From the NCBI RefSeq assembly GCF_011745365.1, contig NW_024468909.1, positions 310,001-374,000 of the forward strand: 64,000 nt of DNA. The letters are read 5' to 3'. Shown piece by piece: positions 34,615-47,364 of this stretch. The notes below the pieces were generated by a model, which did no database searches, was not told the origin of the DNA, and worked only from the letters and a program-made list of their open reading frames with translations. This stretch comes from Cryphonectria parasitica EP155. Taxonomy: Eukaryota > Ascomycota > Sordariomycetes > Diaporthales > Cryphonectriaceae. A program made the position numbers and the translations under genes. Each line of letters begins with the position of its first letter. Positions within the stretch are counted from its first letter, which is position 1.

Positions 34615-37070
34615 CCCTGCTGATCAGACTGAGACCAGGAAAAAGAATAGGTAATCACAGGTGCCGCATAGATCTCACAAACTGGTTGTAGGTGACCACC
34701 AATATGGCCGAAACCTAGGATGAGACCACCAGGGGAAAGGGACAGCAGAGAATTGCCAAGAATAATTGAAAGGGGAATCAATAAGCAAAGGTTCGCCGAA
34801 ACTTATATCGATGTTTAATCTCAAGGACAAGATGAATGATTAAACCCAGAAGGAGCACAGTTATTGACTCAGCGAGCTGGAAGTATTTAAGAATAGAAGA
34901 GCTTGAGAATTACACAAACCACATATGGCCCGAAAGTGAAGCTGAGAAGTTCAGATATTGGTATCTTTTCAGCCACAGGAATCGCTGAACTGATTTCTTT
35001 GTGCCACCAGCCAGTTCCAGACCACGATATCGAAGTGTCCATCAAGAAGAGAGCCTCAGCTATCAACCAACTATTGAGTAAAACATGGAGACGGCTCGGA
35101 CATATCCAGCTGGCAAACGGAGCTATGGAGGGAGGGACCGCAGCTGGCTAGATGCCTGTATGTCGACCTGATCTGGTCAACAGACATGCCGTATGTCCCG
35201 GTCTCGATCATGGGCACCTTCGTCCTGTCAGCTACTTGCTCGGTGCCTGCAACGAGGTTTCAGCGAGAGGTACCGCGCCAAGAGGAAATACGAGGACCGA
35301 TGGGCAGATCCCGCGCGGGATGACCTTGAGTCCTGCGTGAGATGCAAGGTCGGCGTCTAATGCAGCATCTATTGCGACTGCGCAGGATGGAATGCGCATG
35401 GGTGGATTCGTTAGATAGGGTCTGCCTCGGAGCGTAGTAAATCTGGCTCGCCGCTGGAGAGGCTGCGTTCCATGATGTCGTGATTCGAACAGTCTAGGCT
35501 TGTCTGCCACATCACATCTTTTGACTGGCGTCGGGGGCCGAGACGGACATCTGTACCCTGTGTTGAAGTCTGTGAGGCTCTCTCTCTTGTTGTCTCACTA
35601 CCTGTACCAACAGAATAGAATCCATGGATCCACTATTGTTTGAAAACTTGATAATCCCGTTGTAGATTGCTTATTGGAAGGCCTAGAAGACCGTCTACCA
35701 TGAGGATTCACTTGCGAAGCAAATTAGAATGTCTTCCTTGCCCAGGTGCTTCCAAACTCACGCTGTATTCGGCGAACCCACATTCCTCCGACCAGCCGTT
35801 GAAGTGATAGCCTCTTGGAACTTGGTTCTGGAATCATATGCGTCAGTGAAATATACGCAGTACCCCTGCCATGTACCGGTACGAAGCCATGATACCCGCA
35901 GCGAACCCCCCAGCAGGTCTCCACAAAGAATGGTTGGGTTCACAGCATTAGAGGCAACCCAGGAGAGTAGGGAGACTATCATTACTCATCCAATGTAGTA
36001 CGATGCCCTTGAAATAGTAAGTCGACCTGTGGGTTGCTTCGTGAGTGTAGGGAAATTGTGTCGGAGCCACTATGAAGCCCAGTTCTCTCATAAAGGAAAG
36101 GCTGGAAGACACATCTCTGCTCATATTGACTGGGCTGGGAGGATTACTGCGGCAGACAATTATGGCTAGCTAAACGAAAACGCAATCAGGAAAAGCTGAC
36201 AATTTTGCCAGGGCGCTTAACCTGTATTTCAGATGCGGTGAGCATGCGTTGCATCCTCGGAAGATTACGCCCTGCTCTAGTTTGCTCTTGTTATCTGCAC
36301 CGTGTACGTATAGGAGCGACAAACCAGGCCGCCTTCAGGTTCGTCTTCCCACCCGTGGGTTACATAGACTCGCATCACTAGCTCGCCAAATCCTACCAGC
36401 CTTTACTAACGCTGGTTCGATAGCCTGTGTCGGCTGAGTTGGCAGATTGCTGCCGAGATAAAAGGCCAGAGTTGGAAGAGGAAAGAAATTCGCCAGCAGG
36501 CTTAGCCTGTCGCTCAACAACGCCACCCACTCACTCATTGAGCAGGTCATTTGGTATGCATCGGATACTCGGAGGTCCGACAATTACAGGTGCCTAATTG
36601 TTCATGCATTCTTATATGTGCATGTCGCACAAACCCTGTCTCTGATAGTTGGAGATAATGGTACAATACCCAGTGTGGTTGTATCAGAACGAGGGGAAGT
36701 TTACGGTTGCTCTCCTTTTTGGTTGTCTAGTGATGGAACAATATTTGCATGTGAAGGTGGCATGAATCAGCACGTGCGAGGTTCTCCACTGGAGGTGCTG
36801 ATTGTTGCTCAAATGCAACCACATCGAGTTATGAATGCACAACTTAAGAATACACTGGTTGAATTGCCGTTGCAACAGCGCACATGTGAGCAGAAATACA
36901 GGCGGACTTGCCAGCCACCAATAACACCCACCATGATCATGATTTGCGACGAGGCCACGAGAGACAAGGATGATTAAGGTTCGCGTGCAGGACATGAGCT
37001 GTTCCCCATAAATATATGACAGCAAATAAAAATGCAAGAAGATTGCAATAAAACACGCCACACTACCACC
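34615..37070. other. Intergenic region between glycosyltransferase and GH16 genes
   Basis: About 2.5 kb holding the glycosyltransferase promoter and the GH16 3' flank. Several frames of 60-120 codons (34903-35151, 35729-35998, 36618-36977) have no recognisable features and mixed composition; I do not call them genes. Confidence 0.5.
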
Positions 37071-38568
37071 TCACAATTCGGGGGTGGAACCACACACGCC
37101 TCGCTCCCACATCTTGACAGATCGAACCGTCAGCCCACGAGCATCTCCCTTTCCCCACGTTGGAAGCCACGTTCCCACGTCGCTCCAGAAGGTCCACTGG
37201 GCGTTCGTCGCATCGTCGAGCCATGGCTTGTTCCCCTTGTTATCCCTGTTTCCACGGATTATTAGTTGATTCTACATGTTTGTTTTCCTCTTGTGAATCT
37301 AGGTAAGCAATCACTTACGGAAACCACCCATCTTTTGCGCCCACAGCCACGTTCAGGATCAGATAGAACTCCTGGTCGAACGGTGCATTGCCAGTGGTAG
37401 ACGTGGAGTTTACCCATGGATTGGTCGCAAGCGTGTCGTTTTCTGAGGAGGCCGAGAAATCTCCCCTGTCCCAGAGAGGATCTTTGGCATAGAAGTTGAC
37501 GTAGAGGACCTGGGTCAGCCGACTGTCGAAATACGTGTAGATGTACTTGTCATCCCACTCCAGTCCGTATGTATATGTCGCTTCTGAGAAGTATCCTCTG
37601 CGCATAGTCCTGACCTTCTGGGTTTTCCAGTAGGCATCTGTGTCAGAGCTGAGACCTACGGAAATAGTAATTAGTTGAATGAACTGGTTCGAGACAAAGC
37701 CGAGCCTCTCTTCACAATGGTTCCAAACTCACCCCAGTGCAATGTGGAATAGTACACATTCCGGCCTCCTTCATAGTCAGCGCCGTTGCCTCGTGCCTCC
37801 ATGATATCCATCTCGCCGCTCTTTGGCCAAGTGCCGTAGACCGAGTCCGTGGGCATCATCCAGATGGCAGGCCACAGCCAATCTCCCTGAGGAATCTTGG
37901 CCTCCACCTCGACTCGACCGTACTTTAAGCCGACTTTTCCCTGTGTATTGACTCTGGCAGATCGCACCGGGTTGACCATGTTGCCCAATGTGGAGTTGGA
38001 AGTGACAACGCAAGCGCTCGCTGACGTTTCGGTACAAGTCCCGTCCGCTGTGAGGTTCAGCGTAAAGCCATTCCACATCTGATCTGTCGTAATGGAGGTT
38101 GTTTCATTCGTCAGGGTCGGAACAATGTGAAGTCCTTTGTCGTCCACGTAGACATTGGTCGGGTCTGTAGTCGTCCAGTCAAACGAGCCTGTACCAAACC
38201 CGTCCAGCGCAACCTCATAGTTCCAGTTGCTCTCGTCCAATGTGTCTCCCTGGAAATCATCTTCAAACACAAGACACATCTATAGAGGGAAAGAAGCTTA
38301 GAACTCTGTCTTTTCACACGAGATTGGTCAAGGCTGGACTCACCTGTTGTGGCAAAGAGCCTCGGATCTCAAGGTAGGCAACCGCTCCAGCAGCAGCGAT
38401 GCCTAATGCTATGAAGGCCCAGATGATGTAATTGTTGACTTTGGTTCGCTTGAATTTGGGATCCGCGAGCCACGGTTTCTCATATTCGCCCCGTAGGCGA
38501 TAACTCACAAATCGTTTTCGGCTCCTCATCACATCAGCCGGGGTGTTGCGGCCAGAACTGTGGTCCAT
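37071..38568 (-). CDS. GH16 endo-beta-glucanase, membrane-anchored (type II)
   Basis: Exons 38568-38344, 38279-37733, 37655-37319 and 37245-37071; introns 64, 77 and 73 bp; 427 residues. The N-terminal 45 residues are basic and cytosolic, residues about 46-66 form a signal anchor (NYIIWAFIALGIAAAGAVAY), and the rest is a concanavalin-A-like GH16 domain outside the membrane. The catalytic motif GEMDIMEARG has the bulged ExDxxE form of laminarinases, with nucleophile E231 and acid/base E236; other family strings are FEDDFQGDTLDESNW, PQGDWLWPAIWMMP and DQEFYLILNVAVG. Family members cut or remodel beta-1,3(1,4)-glucans, so a wall-glucan role is likely. Eight or so N-glycosylation sequons (NET, NLT, NST) fit a secretory location. 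The last exon ends KMWERGVCGSTPEL. Nearest same-strand neighbour is the GT2. Confidence 0.93.
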
Positions 38569-41500
38569 CTCTACCGTAAATTGTGATCAGGACTTTTTCT
38601 GCAGTGGTGCAAGTGAGGACGGTAGTATATGAGACTTGATCTGTCACAAGTTGAAATGGTTTTTGAGATGGGAGACGTCGTCTTGCTTGCAGTAGGGCTC
38701 TGTAAATGTGTTTCTCTTTCTTTCCAGATATTGCTGTGGCTGCGCTCCCGATTTACAGCATTCTTTTTGATCAAACAAGATTTCAGCCGGATAGCGAACC
38801 TGCAGAAGAACGACGAGATAGTAACGAGTCTAGATTACACAAGGTAAGCACTGCAGCTAACCTTTGTTGAACTTAATCCCTGCCACACACACACACGCAC
38901 GCATGCAGGAAGAGAGGCGCGTCGGATGCACCGTCCGACCGAAAAATGCTCCGCTGCAGTTCCACGCAACAGGGGTGCACGATAATAATTCCCCGCCACG
39001 ATATCTTCTTTTGAGCTCTATTGACTGCTTCGGGACTCAATATCACCAGATAAGGAAGCATCCTCGTAGCTGATGAAGAATGAAGATGTATCTAAAGAGC
39101 CCGTTCTGGGCCATGGCACGGCTGCTAGCATCTCTTTGAGGAATATTCTCCGTACCGCATCCTCATCTTTTTGAGACACAGCATCTAATTGAGGCTGAAG
39201 ATTGATCTTGTACTTGTTCGATATATTAATAGAAGGTAGCACTACAGCTGAACATGGCTGGGTGTATCTAACTACCTGCATCAACGTGACCGGGCAATTG
39301 TTTGGTTTGTGACGGCAAGTCCCGTGGACGATTGCCACGTTTACGGACTATCTACAGTAGAAGGGTGAAACTCGTCTCATTGCTTATCTTCTCGTGTAGA
39401 GTGTGACCACGACATCCTATGAAGTTTTCGGTCCCAGTAAACATATGATTTTTTCAGCTCAGCACGCCATCCACAAGCAGTAGCATATCTCATGAAGCAG
39501 AGGTTTCTATATCTCTATATGCTAATGCCTTCATGGGTGTCTCAGCTCGGGAGAGAGGGTAACGATGAAAGATAAGGCGATAGGCTCAAGATGATCTAAA
39601 ACTCTTTGTGTTTAGCTGAAATACTACACAGAACAGGGTCCTTCTTCTTGTTCTTTCTTTGCTTTTCTCTGAGCAGAGGGCTTCCGTGGATGAGGTAATC
39701 TATACCAATAGCAGATCAGCGTCGTATTGATAGATTGACTATTTTGTCTCATTATCTATAGTTTTCGGGGATGGCATGCGATACTCCCGATGGAACTGTA
39801 ATACGTAACTATGTGTTGAATTGGCTATGGCCGTCAATGAATATGAAACATTTTTGAGACGGGTTGCAATGGGAAAATATTCTTCACACCTCAAGTCCAG
39901 AGGCCAATGTAACACTTATGGTACGTTAACTTGTGCGCTGTAAGATTAAAGAAGACAACCACTGAATTTTGGTATGCCCTGTGCCACTTGGAACATCACC
40001 ACCCAAGATTTCTCCGGAAAAGACGGCGTGGATTGTGGTTGCCCATCAGTGATCACCGAGAAAGGCTGCATAGCTAAAGGTCTATCAAGCTGCAGTGAAC
40101 TCACCCAATCATTCGGTGAGTGCTCGTATTTCAGCCAGTCTTGAGCGATTGACAGATAATTACTGAAAATGAGCTAGAGGGAATCTTCAGGTTCGTAGCA
40201 GATTATCTGTTTATATACATTGATACGAGTTCAGCAATATGGATGGATTGAAATCTCTTATGGAGCTTTTCCAGTCTAGACCGAGCTTTACGAAGGCATC
40301 TGTTCTGTCTATCTCTAGCCACAAACCAGATAGTATGTATGTTATCACTCAGACAGTCGATACATGTCCATATTCTCAGCTCACCTTTCAGCCTAGATGA
40401 ACCAATCTCTTGACCGGTTACGACTATCTAATGAGTTTAATTGGGCGAATGTTGAACATTTCATCCCGTGTGAAGTCATGCCGTCATTGCAGTAGTTCAA
40501 GAATATAGTATCTATCATTGGACGCTATTATTGTTCATCAAGACTAGTCAGGACCCCGGAGGCTTTGGAGCGTTGACACCATCACCCAGCCACAGCGGGT
40601 CAACAAACAATGCCAAGCAAACGTCCGTTTTTAAGCCGCGCTGACCAAGTCTTGGGACAGAAACGACGTGCCTTGTTTGTTTTCTTCCTCTTGGAGTGTT
40701 GTCAATGCAGGTAGCGTCCCATGCTTGCTGGCACGACCACCACACCCTCCTCTAGATAACGGCCGTAGGACCTTGGCATTGGAGGAGGACCTTCCGACAA
40801 TAGCTATGGTGCAGAGGACCCGAGGCACACACTTCTGCATCTTACATGCATGGTGAAGTACATGCCACTTGTTGGCAACAGCTCCTCACTTCGTACCGGT
40901 ACCTTTGCCCCCCTGGCTTAGCCAAAGCACGGGTCAGCACGCACGCGGATGGATCCGGCCCCACCACAGTCGCAGAAAGGCTAAACTGATTTGGATGTTT
41001 TTATGTCTACAGTACTACGGTAGCAGACACGAGAATTTTTGGACAGTCCTTTTGTCTCTACCAACTATCTTCAGCTGAGCGGTAAAACGCAGAGGGTTTG
41101 CCCCCCTCTCCCATGCTGGCCTGGAGAGGCCAATGTCACTTTGTCCTCCATGTTCTGGGCCTCGTAGTGAGTCGAGTTCTGTTCGCTTTATATCGTTCAC
41201 AATGCTTTATCTTTTGAGTCCCCCCCCTGTGCTCAGGATGAATGGCGGTACTGTATCCAAAGCCAAGTTTATCGGCTACATGTTCCGTCCCGCTGGCCCC
41301 CCCATGATGACCACCACCCCTACCTTCGGAATTTTTTTCACTCGGAGCCCGATGTTTTCGCCTGTAGTCAACACACACACACACACACACACACGAGATG
41401 GAAGGATCGATAGTCTCGACTACGGCGGGCGTCATTGGGGTTCACGGCATGCTGACCCGACGAGGATGAATCTAGCCTAGCAAATTCAGCCGGGGGGCCT

Positions 41501-42174
41501 CCTTCGTTTTCTGCAGTCTGCAAACAATCTACGCCAGCCCCGAAGGGTCGAATGTGGACGGAGGTGATGAAGAAGAAGGGGGGGAGGGAGAGAGGGAGAG
41601 AACAAAAGAAGAAAAACAAGAGGGCCATGATACGAGGTCTGCAGTGCAGCTATTCTCTTCGTGCCGGGCTTGCACACTTCCTTTCACGAGGAGCTTTTTG
41701 CTCTCACCGTCGGCACCAGTCTGGTTGCTTACGTCGTCCACAAGCTGCGAGTTGTTCTCAGACCATCCCTCTTCTAGCTTCGCAATTGATTGTATTGTGC
41801 CAATTTAAGAAATTGTGACCGTCCTGCTATTCAAGCATGTTGTTGCTTTCTCTTCAGCTCTTCCAGCAATTGCATGTATGATCTACGGTGACATCGCGAG
41901 CGCACATCTTTCTCTCTTCTTTCTTGTTGCCACACGTCTGCACAATAGATGCTCGGATGAGGCCAGTTCCGCCAATTAGCCCGGGCTACCCTGCCAGCCA
42001 CTCAGAAGATATTCGCCCTATTGGGCAATTTGAACCCATGTCTCTCATTTGTGTACCCATTATTGTATGAGAACAAGAGAGAAAACCACTACGACACTCC
42101 ATACAGTAGCAACAGCAGCATTACATTGAGAGGCTGGAACGAGGGGTCTCATTATTGGGCCGGCGTCAATCACC
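38569..42174. other. Long intergenic region between GH16 and PQQ-WSC genes (divergent)
   Basis: About 3.6 kb shared upstream of two divergent secretory genes. The stretch 39340-40550 is AT-rich and nearly free of open frames except a 56-codon Cys-rich one at 39974-40144. A (AC)12 microsatellite lies at 41371-41394. Pyrimidine-rich sequence just before 42175 may be the leader of the PQQ-WSC gene. Confidence 0.5.
41371..41394. repeat. (AC)12 dinucleotide microsatellite
   Basis: Twelve uninterrupted AC units, in non-coding DNA about 780 bp upstream of the PQQ-WSC gene. Confidence 0.95.
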
Positions 42175-45100
42175 ATGGGCTCATGGTGGGCGTATCGCGC
42201 TCTGCTGGGCTTTGTTCTCTTGACAGGGCGCCTGGTCTGTGGTCTAGATGCGACAGACACAATTATAGACGGCGGTGCGTATCTTTGCTACATCAGCCGT
42301 TACCCAAAACACCTGCGAGCACGAGTGATCCACTGACGTGAACCTTGTCTTGGCTGAAAAAGACTCCGCCCAGACCGGCTATGCAGACAATCACAACATG
42401 GACCCGACCATTATCTCCAGCGGCAGCTTCGGCCAGCTGTGGCGATACAAGACCCCAGCCTACACCAGCGGGACTGGTGACGAGCAGTTCTACGCAAAAC
42501 CATTGGTGTACACCCCTCCCAGCTACGGTAGGCAGATCATACTTGCTTTTTCCGAGCAAAACCGTCTGTTTGCTGTGGATGCCGTCAATGGCACGCTCAT
42601 TGCCTTTCGGGACATGAACGAGGAAGGGGAAGGGCCGTTTAATATTGCGGATTTTGATGGGGATTGTAATGATATCAGTGATACCGTGGGAGTCACTGGT
42701 ACGCCTATTCTTGACCCAGATACCGATACAGTCTACTTCTGGTCCAAGGGGTACGAGGCTGGTGTTACCTCTGGCGTGGACAATGCCAGATATCGGTTCC
42801 ATGCTGTGGACGCTATCACTCTGGAAGAAAGGGCTGGGTTCCCCACGGTGTTGGATGGTCACCAGGCCGCCAACGACGAGACTCGTTTCTTCCAGGCTGG
42901 GATTCAGCTACAGCGCCCGTCCCTGAACCTTCTCAACGGCGTTGTGTATGCCGGGTTTGGAGGCCACTGTGACATGTTCAACTACACGGGCTGGATTGTA
43001 GGGATGCGTGCCAGCGACGGGGGCTTTGTCACGGCCTATGCTACCAGTGCAGGCGCAGGGGCCCCTCCTGTGCCAGACACAAGTGGCGCTGGGGTCTGGA
43101 TGGCGGGCTCCATCCTCGCCTCGGACCAGTCCAACCGCTTCTTCTTTGCGACGGGCAATGGGATCACCAGCACCATCAATGACGCACAGGCGGCCAGTGG
43201 ACGCACGACCCTCGACACGCTGAGTGAGTGTGTCGTCAATATGCTCGTCAACTCGGACGGCACGCTGGCCCAACAAGACTATTTTGAGCCCGCTGCCTAT
43301 CAAGCCATGGATGGTGCAGATCGGGATGTTGGTAGTGGTGGTGTCACTCTCTTGACAACTCCCTTCAGCGGCGGAGGGGTTAATAATATTGCCATCACCT
43401 GTGGCAAGAATGGGCAGTGTTTTGTCATGAACGCAGACAATCTTGGAGGATACAAGACGGGAGCCAGTTCAGGTGACAATATCCTCCAGACCATCACTCC
43501 GCCGGCTGGTGCGGCCATGTTTGGAACAGTGGCATCGTATCCCTTGGAAGGTGGGTATATCTACATGACCCTCTCGGGCACGCCTGTCTATGCCTATGCT
43601 CTGGGATTCGACGCCTCTGGTCGACCACAATTCTCTTACGCAGGCGAGACGGCCACGTCCACCACAGGCCGACCTGCCGTCAGCGCACCCATGGTCACGT
43701 CCTTGGACGGTCAAGAAGGCACCGGCATCCTCTGGATTGTCGATCCCGACAACGGCATCAGTGCCTACAACGCTGTTCCTCAAGACGGAGTGCTTGTGCC
43801 CATCACTCTCCCTGCTTCAGGCCAGGTTTCCAAGTTTCAACGACTGGTTTTTGGTGACGGACGGTTTTACACTACAGCCCCAGGATACATAATTGCCTAT
43901 GGATCTCCCGTCACGCTGCCTCTTAATTGCACAGGACCTGTCAATTTTGGCGACGTCTACATCGGATCATCTGCTGTGGATAGTGTCTCTTGCACGGCTT
44001 TGATCGGTACCACGATTGAGTCTCTGGCTATTGGCAGTGTATACTACAGCCTTTCCTCGTCAGATGCGTTTCCTCTCCCGTTGGCTGCTGGTCAGTCTTT
44101 TACTCTGGATGTGGTGTTCAACTTGACCGGCTATTCTTCTACCACTGGCGGCGGTGGCAACACAACACAACTCGTGCCAGGGTCCAAATCCGCAGTCGTC
44201 ACCATCACAATGGACAACGACGTCGCCGAATATGCAAGCACACAAAGCATCTCCTTCACGGGCGATGCCATCACAGGCGATGCCTACCCAGCTGTGAACC
44301 CACTCCAGGTTGATTTCAGCGCTGTGGTCGTCACCAATTCCTCAAGCGGTCCCGTGTCGAGTGGTGCTTCGGATAACGCGTTTGTCCTCTCCAACCTAGG
44401 CGAAGCAGGTCTGGAAATTCTTAGGTATGCTTATACCAACACGGACCCTTCAGACGACGACACAACGTTTACAAATCTCACGACAACAACCAACAATGAG
44501 ACTGTGCTGGACAGCAACGGGTACTTTTCGACAACAGAGCTGCCTGCATTGGGGTCCAGCATAGCAGCGGGATCCGCGCTCACCGTCCAGGTCGAGTTCA
44601 ACACCAACATTGTCGGCAGTTATTTCACAATTCTCTGCATCTGGACCAATGGAGGGATGGTGTACGTAACCCTCGATGCCTCTGCAGACTCACAGCCTGT
44701 AGCAAAAGTGTACTACTCGGACGGAGAAGGAGGATGGTCTCTGATTCCAAATTCTCCCGACACCGATGAGGACTGGGAGTACATTGTCAGTTTTGGTACA
44801 GGTCCAGGAGACACCGACCAGACCATCACCCTCTTGGTACAAAACGCGGGCGGATCTGATCTCATCGTCACAAAATCCAAGCCTCCAGAAGGTACTTACC
44901 TGGGCGCGACCAACCCCGAAGGCGACCTGGCCGAAGGCCTCGAGATCGCACCAGGGCAAAACAGCACCGGCACGGTTTACTTCGAGCCCCCAGCCGCACA
45001 GATCAATGCGCCAGCCACGACATATGCCGCAGCGTGGACATTAAACTTCAACGATCTCACGTGGGGCGTTCACGTCGTGAACTTCACAGGAACGACGGAA

Positions 45101-47364
45101 GCGGCGCAGGTCGGGCCACAGCTGGCGGATGGGTCGGCTCGATTTCGATATTTGGGCTGCTATCTCGACAGCACGGTATCCCGGATCGAGTCTTCGGGGG
45201 TTGTGTCGGCTAATAACTCGATCGGCTTCTGCCAGGACGAGGCTTATGCAGAGAAGGTGGCCTTTGCTGGTGTGGAATACACAGATGAGTGTTATTGGGG
45301 CGATTCCATACCTTCATCATCTCTTCTCGCCACCGATGCCAACTGTGAGGGGTACACCTGTGCTGGCGATGCAAGCGAGTATTGTGGTGGTGACGGTGGA
45401 TACATTTCCATCTGGTACGATGTCACAGCTTATTTCCCCGAGAACGGTACTCTCGCTCCAGGTTATACAGGTCCCACCCAGCCATCTACTGTGGGCGACT
45501 ATTATTTCTTGGGCTGCTACGGCGATGATGCCGCAGCTCGAGCTCTTTCTGGGTCGGCACCAGGACTCGGCTCTTCGACGACCCTTGAGACGTGTGCGGC
45601 TGCTTGTGAAGGGTACACATATTTTGGCACGGAATATAGTGACGAGTGCTATTGTGGAGATACGATAAATGTCGAGTCTGGGACTGGTGTGTCTGGTAAG
45701 AATCAGACGAGTGGGTGTACGATGGTCTGCGCTGGGAATCAAGAGGAATATTGTGGTGGCTCGTCTCGTCTGTCTCTTTACGCATTGGACGGTACAGACA
45801 CGACAACCTCCTCGTTTTCGTTGTCATTGACTTCCAGCACCAAAACCAGTTCAAGTACCCGCTTGTCCTCATCTTCCCTTATATCATCTTCTCAAACCCC
45901 TTCGACCTCAACAAAAACCACATCCACATCAACCAGCACCTCGTCTTCATCTTCATCTGCACCCACGCCAACAGTTTCCATCTCGTGTCCCACCAGCAAC
46001 GGCACGGTCTACACCGCCCTCAACGGCGCTACCTTCATGCTTGAGTGCTACCTCGACCGTGACGGCGGCGATTTTGCAGTCGACTATGTGAGTTCCTACG
46101 CTGAGGCCTGCGAGGCTTGTTCGACCACCACAGGCTGCGTTGCGCTCTCCTGGCTGCCGGGTATCAATAATCCGAACTACATGAAAGATAGTTTGGTGGC
46201 TGGTGTGGTAAATGATGGGGTATGGGGCGCGAGGCTTCTAAGCTCAGCATCTGCTACTTCATCGAGCTCGGCTTCGAGTATTGTCACTTCTTTTGCGGCG
46301 GCAGCCAAGATCAGCACTGTGCCATTGGTCTCCGGATCAGATTCTTCATCATCGGGTGAGACCTCATCTATTACCGGGCGACCTGTGATATCAATTGGCA
46401 CGGAAGCCAGTTTCGTTACTCCATCACCAGAATCAGCTTCTGCAACCACGACAACACAATTGCCGACTTCAATCACCGGGCGTCCAGTTGTCTCAGTGAC
46501 CTCCGTCGGCTCATCAGTGAGTGCATCTTCAACATCATTCGTCAGGAGCTCGTCAGAACTCACAACAAGCAATGCGGAGATAACTCTGCCTTCTAAATCC
46601 CTGGTATCCTCTGCGCCGCCTTCGATAGTGTCCACCGCATCATCATTGTCTTCAGCACCAGCTGGATGGTCCTATGTCGGCTGTGTCAATGACAGTCCGA
46701 CCAACCGAACACTACGAGGGTCATCTCTTGTGAACAGCGGCATGACCGTGGCCATGTGCACTACTTATTGCGCAAATCATCAGTATCCCTATGCAGGACT
46801 GTAAGTCCACCTCACCTGCACAGAGAATCTTGTCATTGTCACTCACGGCCTTGTTTGCTAACATGACCGCCTATAATTAGTGAATACAGTACGCAATGCT
46901 ACTGCGGCCCAATCTTCGTCCCAAGCTCCGCCACCACCGAGGAAACATCCTGCGATATGACGTGTCCAGGTGCCGCATCTCAGATCTGCGGAGGCCCATC
47001 CCGTCTCAGCATCTACCAGTCAACAACACAACCCCCACCAGTGCTGGTCAACTCCACATCCCTGAAAGAAGGTAACACCACCCAGACCTTCCAAGGATGT
47101 TTTATGGACACCCAATCCAACCGGACCCTTTCGTCCTACACCTTCACCTCGACCAAGAACATGACAGTTGAGAACTGCATCACCGGCTGCGGGGCCAAAG
47201 GGTTTAACGTCAGTGGCGTGGAGGCTGGCACGGAATGTTACTGTGGGAGCGCCATGCCTCCGGTGAGCCTGGGTGCGGACACCAGGGACTGTGAGGGGAT
47301 AATGTGTTCAGGAAATACCACTGAGTTCTGTGCTGGATCGTCACGACTGGCAATTTATATGTAA
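42175..47364 (+). CDS. Giant secreted PQQ-like propeller protein with four WSC domains
   Basis: Exons 42175-42274, 42363-46800 and 46881-47364; 1673 residues. The first intron ends in an unusual AAG acceptor at 42362. Residues 1-24 form a signal peptide (ALLGFVLLTGRLVCG). Residues about 40-530 resemble fungal PQQ-like beta-propeller proteins (DNHNMDPTIISSGSFGQLW; FAVDAVNGTLIAFRD), with Ig-like beta repeats after it. WSC domains at about 960-1055 and 1080-1175 (GCYGDD...ECYCGD...CAGNQEEYCGG), a Ser/Thr-rich linker, a PAN/apple-like Cys module (about 1242-1300), a second Ser/Thr linker with two SITGRPV copies, then WSC at about 1470-1570 and 1583-1670. WSC domains bind carbohydrate and occur in wall sensors and extracellular oxidases. 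Catalysis is not established. Many N-glycosylation sites fit secretion. No membrane anchor in this model; a GTAAGT overlapping the stop could allow another ending. Confidence 0.87.

Noticed and set aside
36618..36977. 119-codon frame between the glycosyltransferase and GH16 genes
   Set aside because: No hydrophobic core, signal or motif; isolated in AT-rich sequence without splice partners I could identify.
42015..42060. TTCAAAT-like loop resembling a tRNA T-arm on the minus strand
   Set aside because: The flanking bases do not pair into a 5-bp stem and no acceptor or D arm is present.
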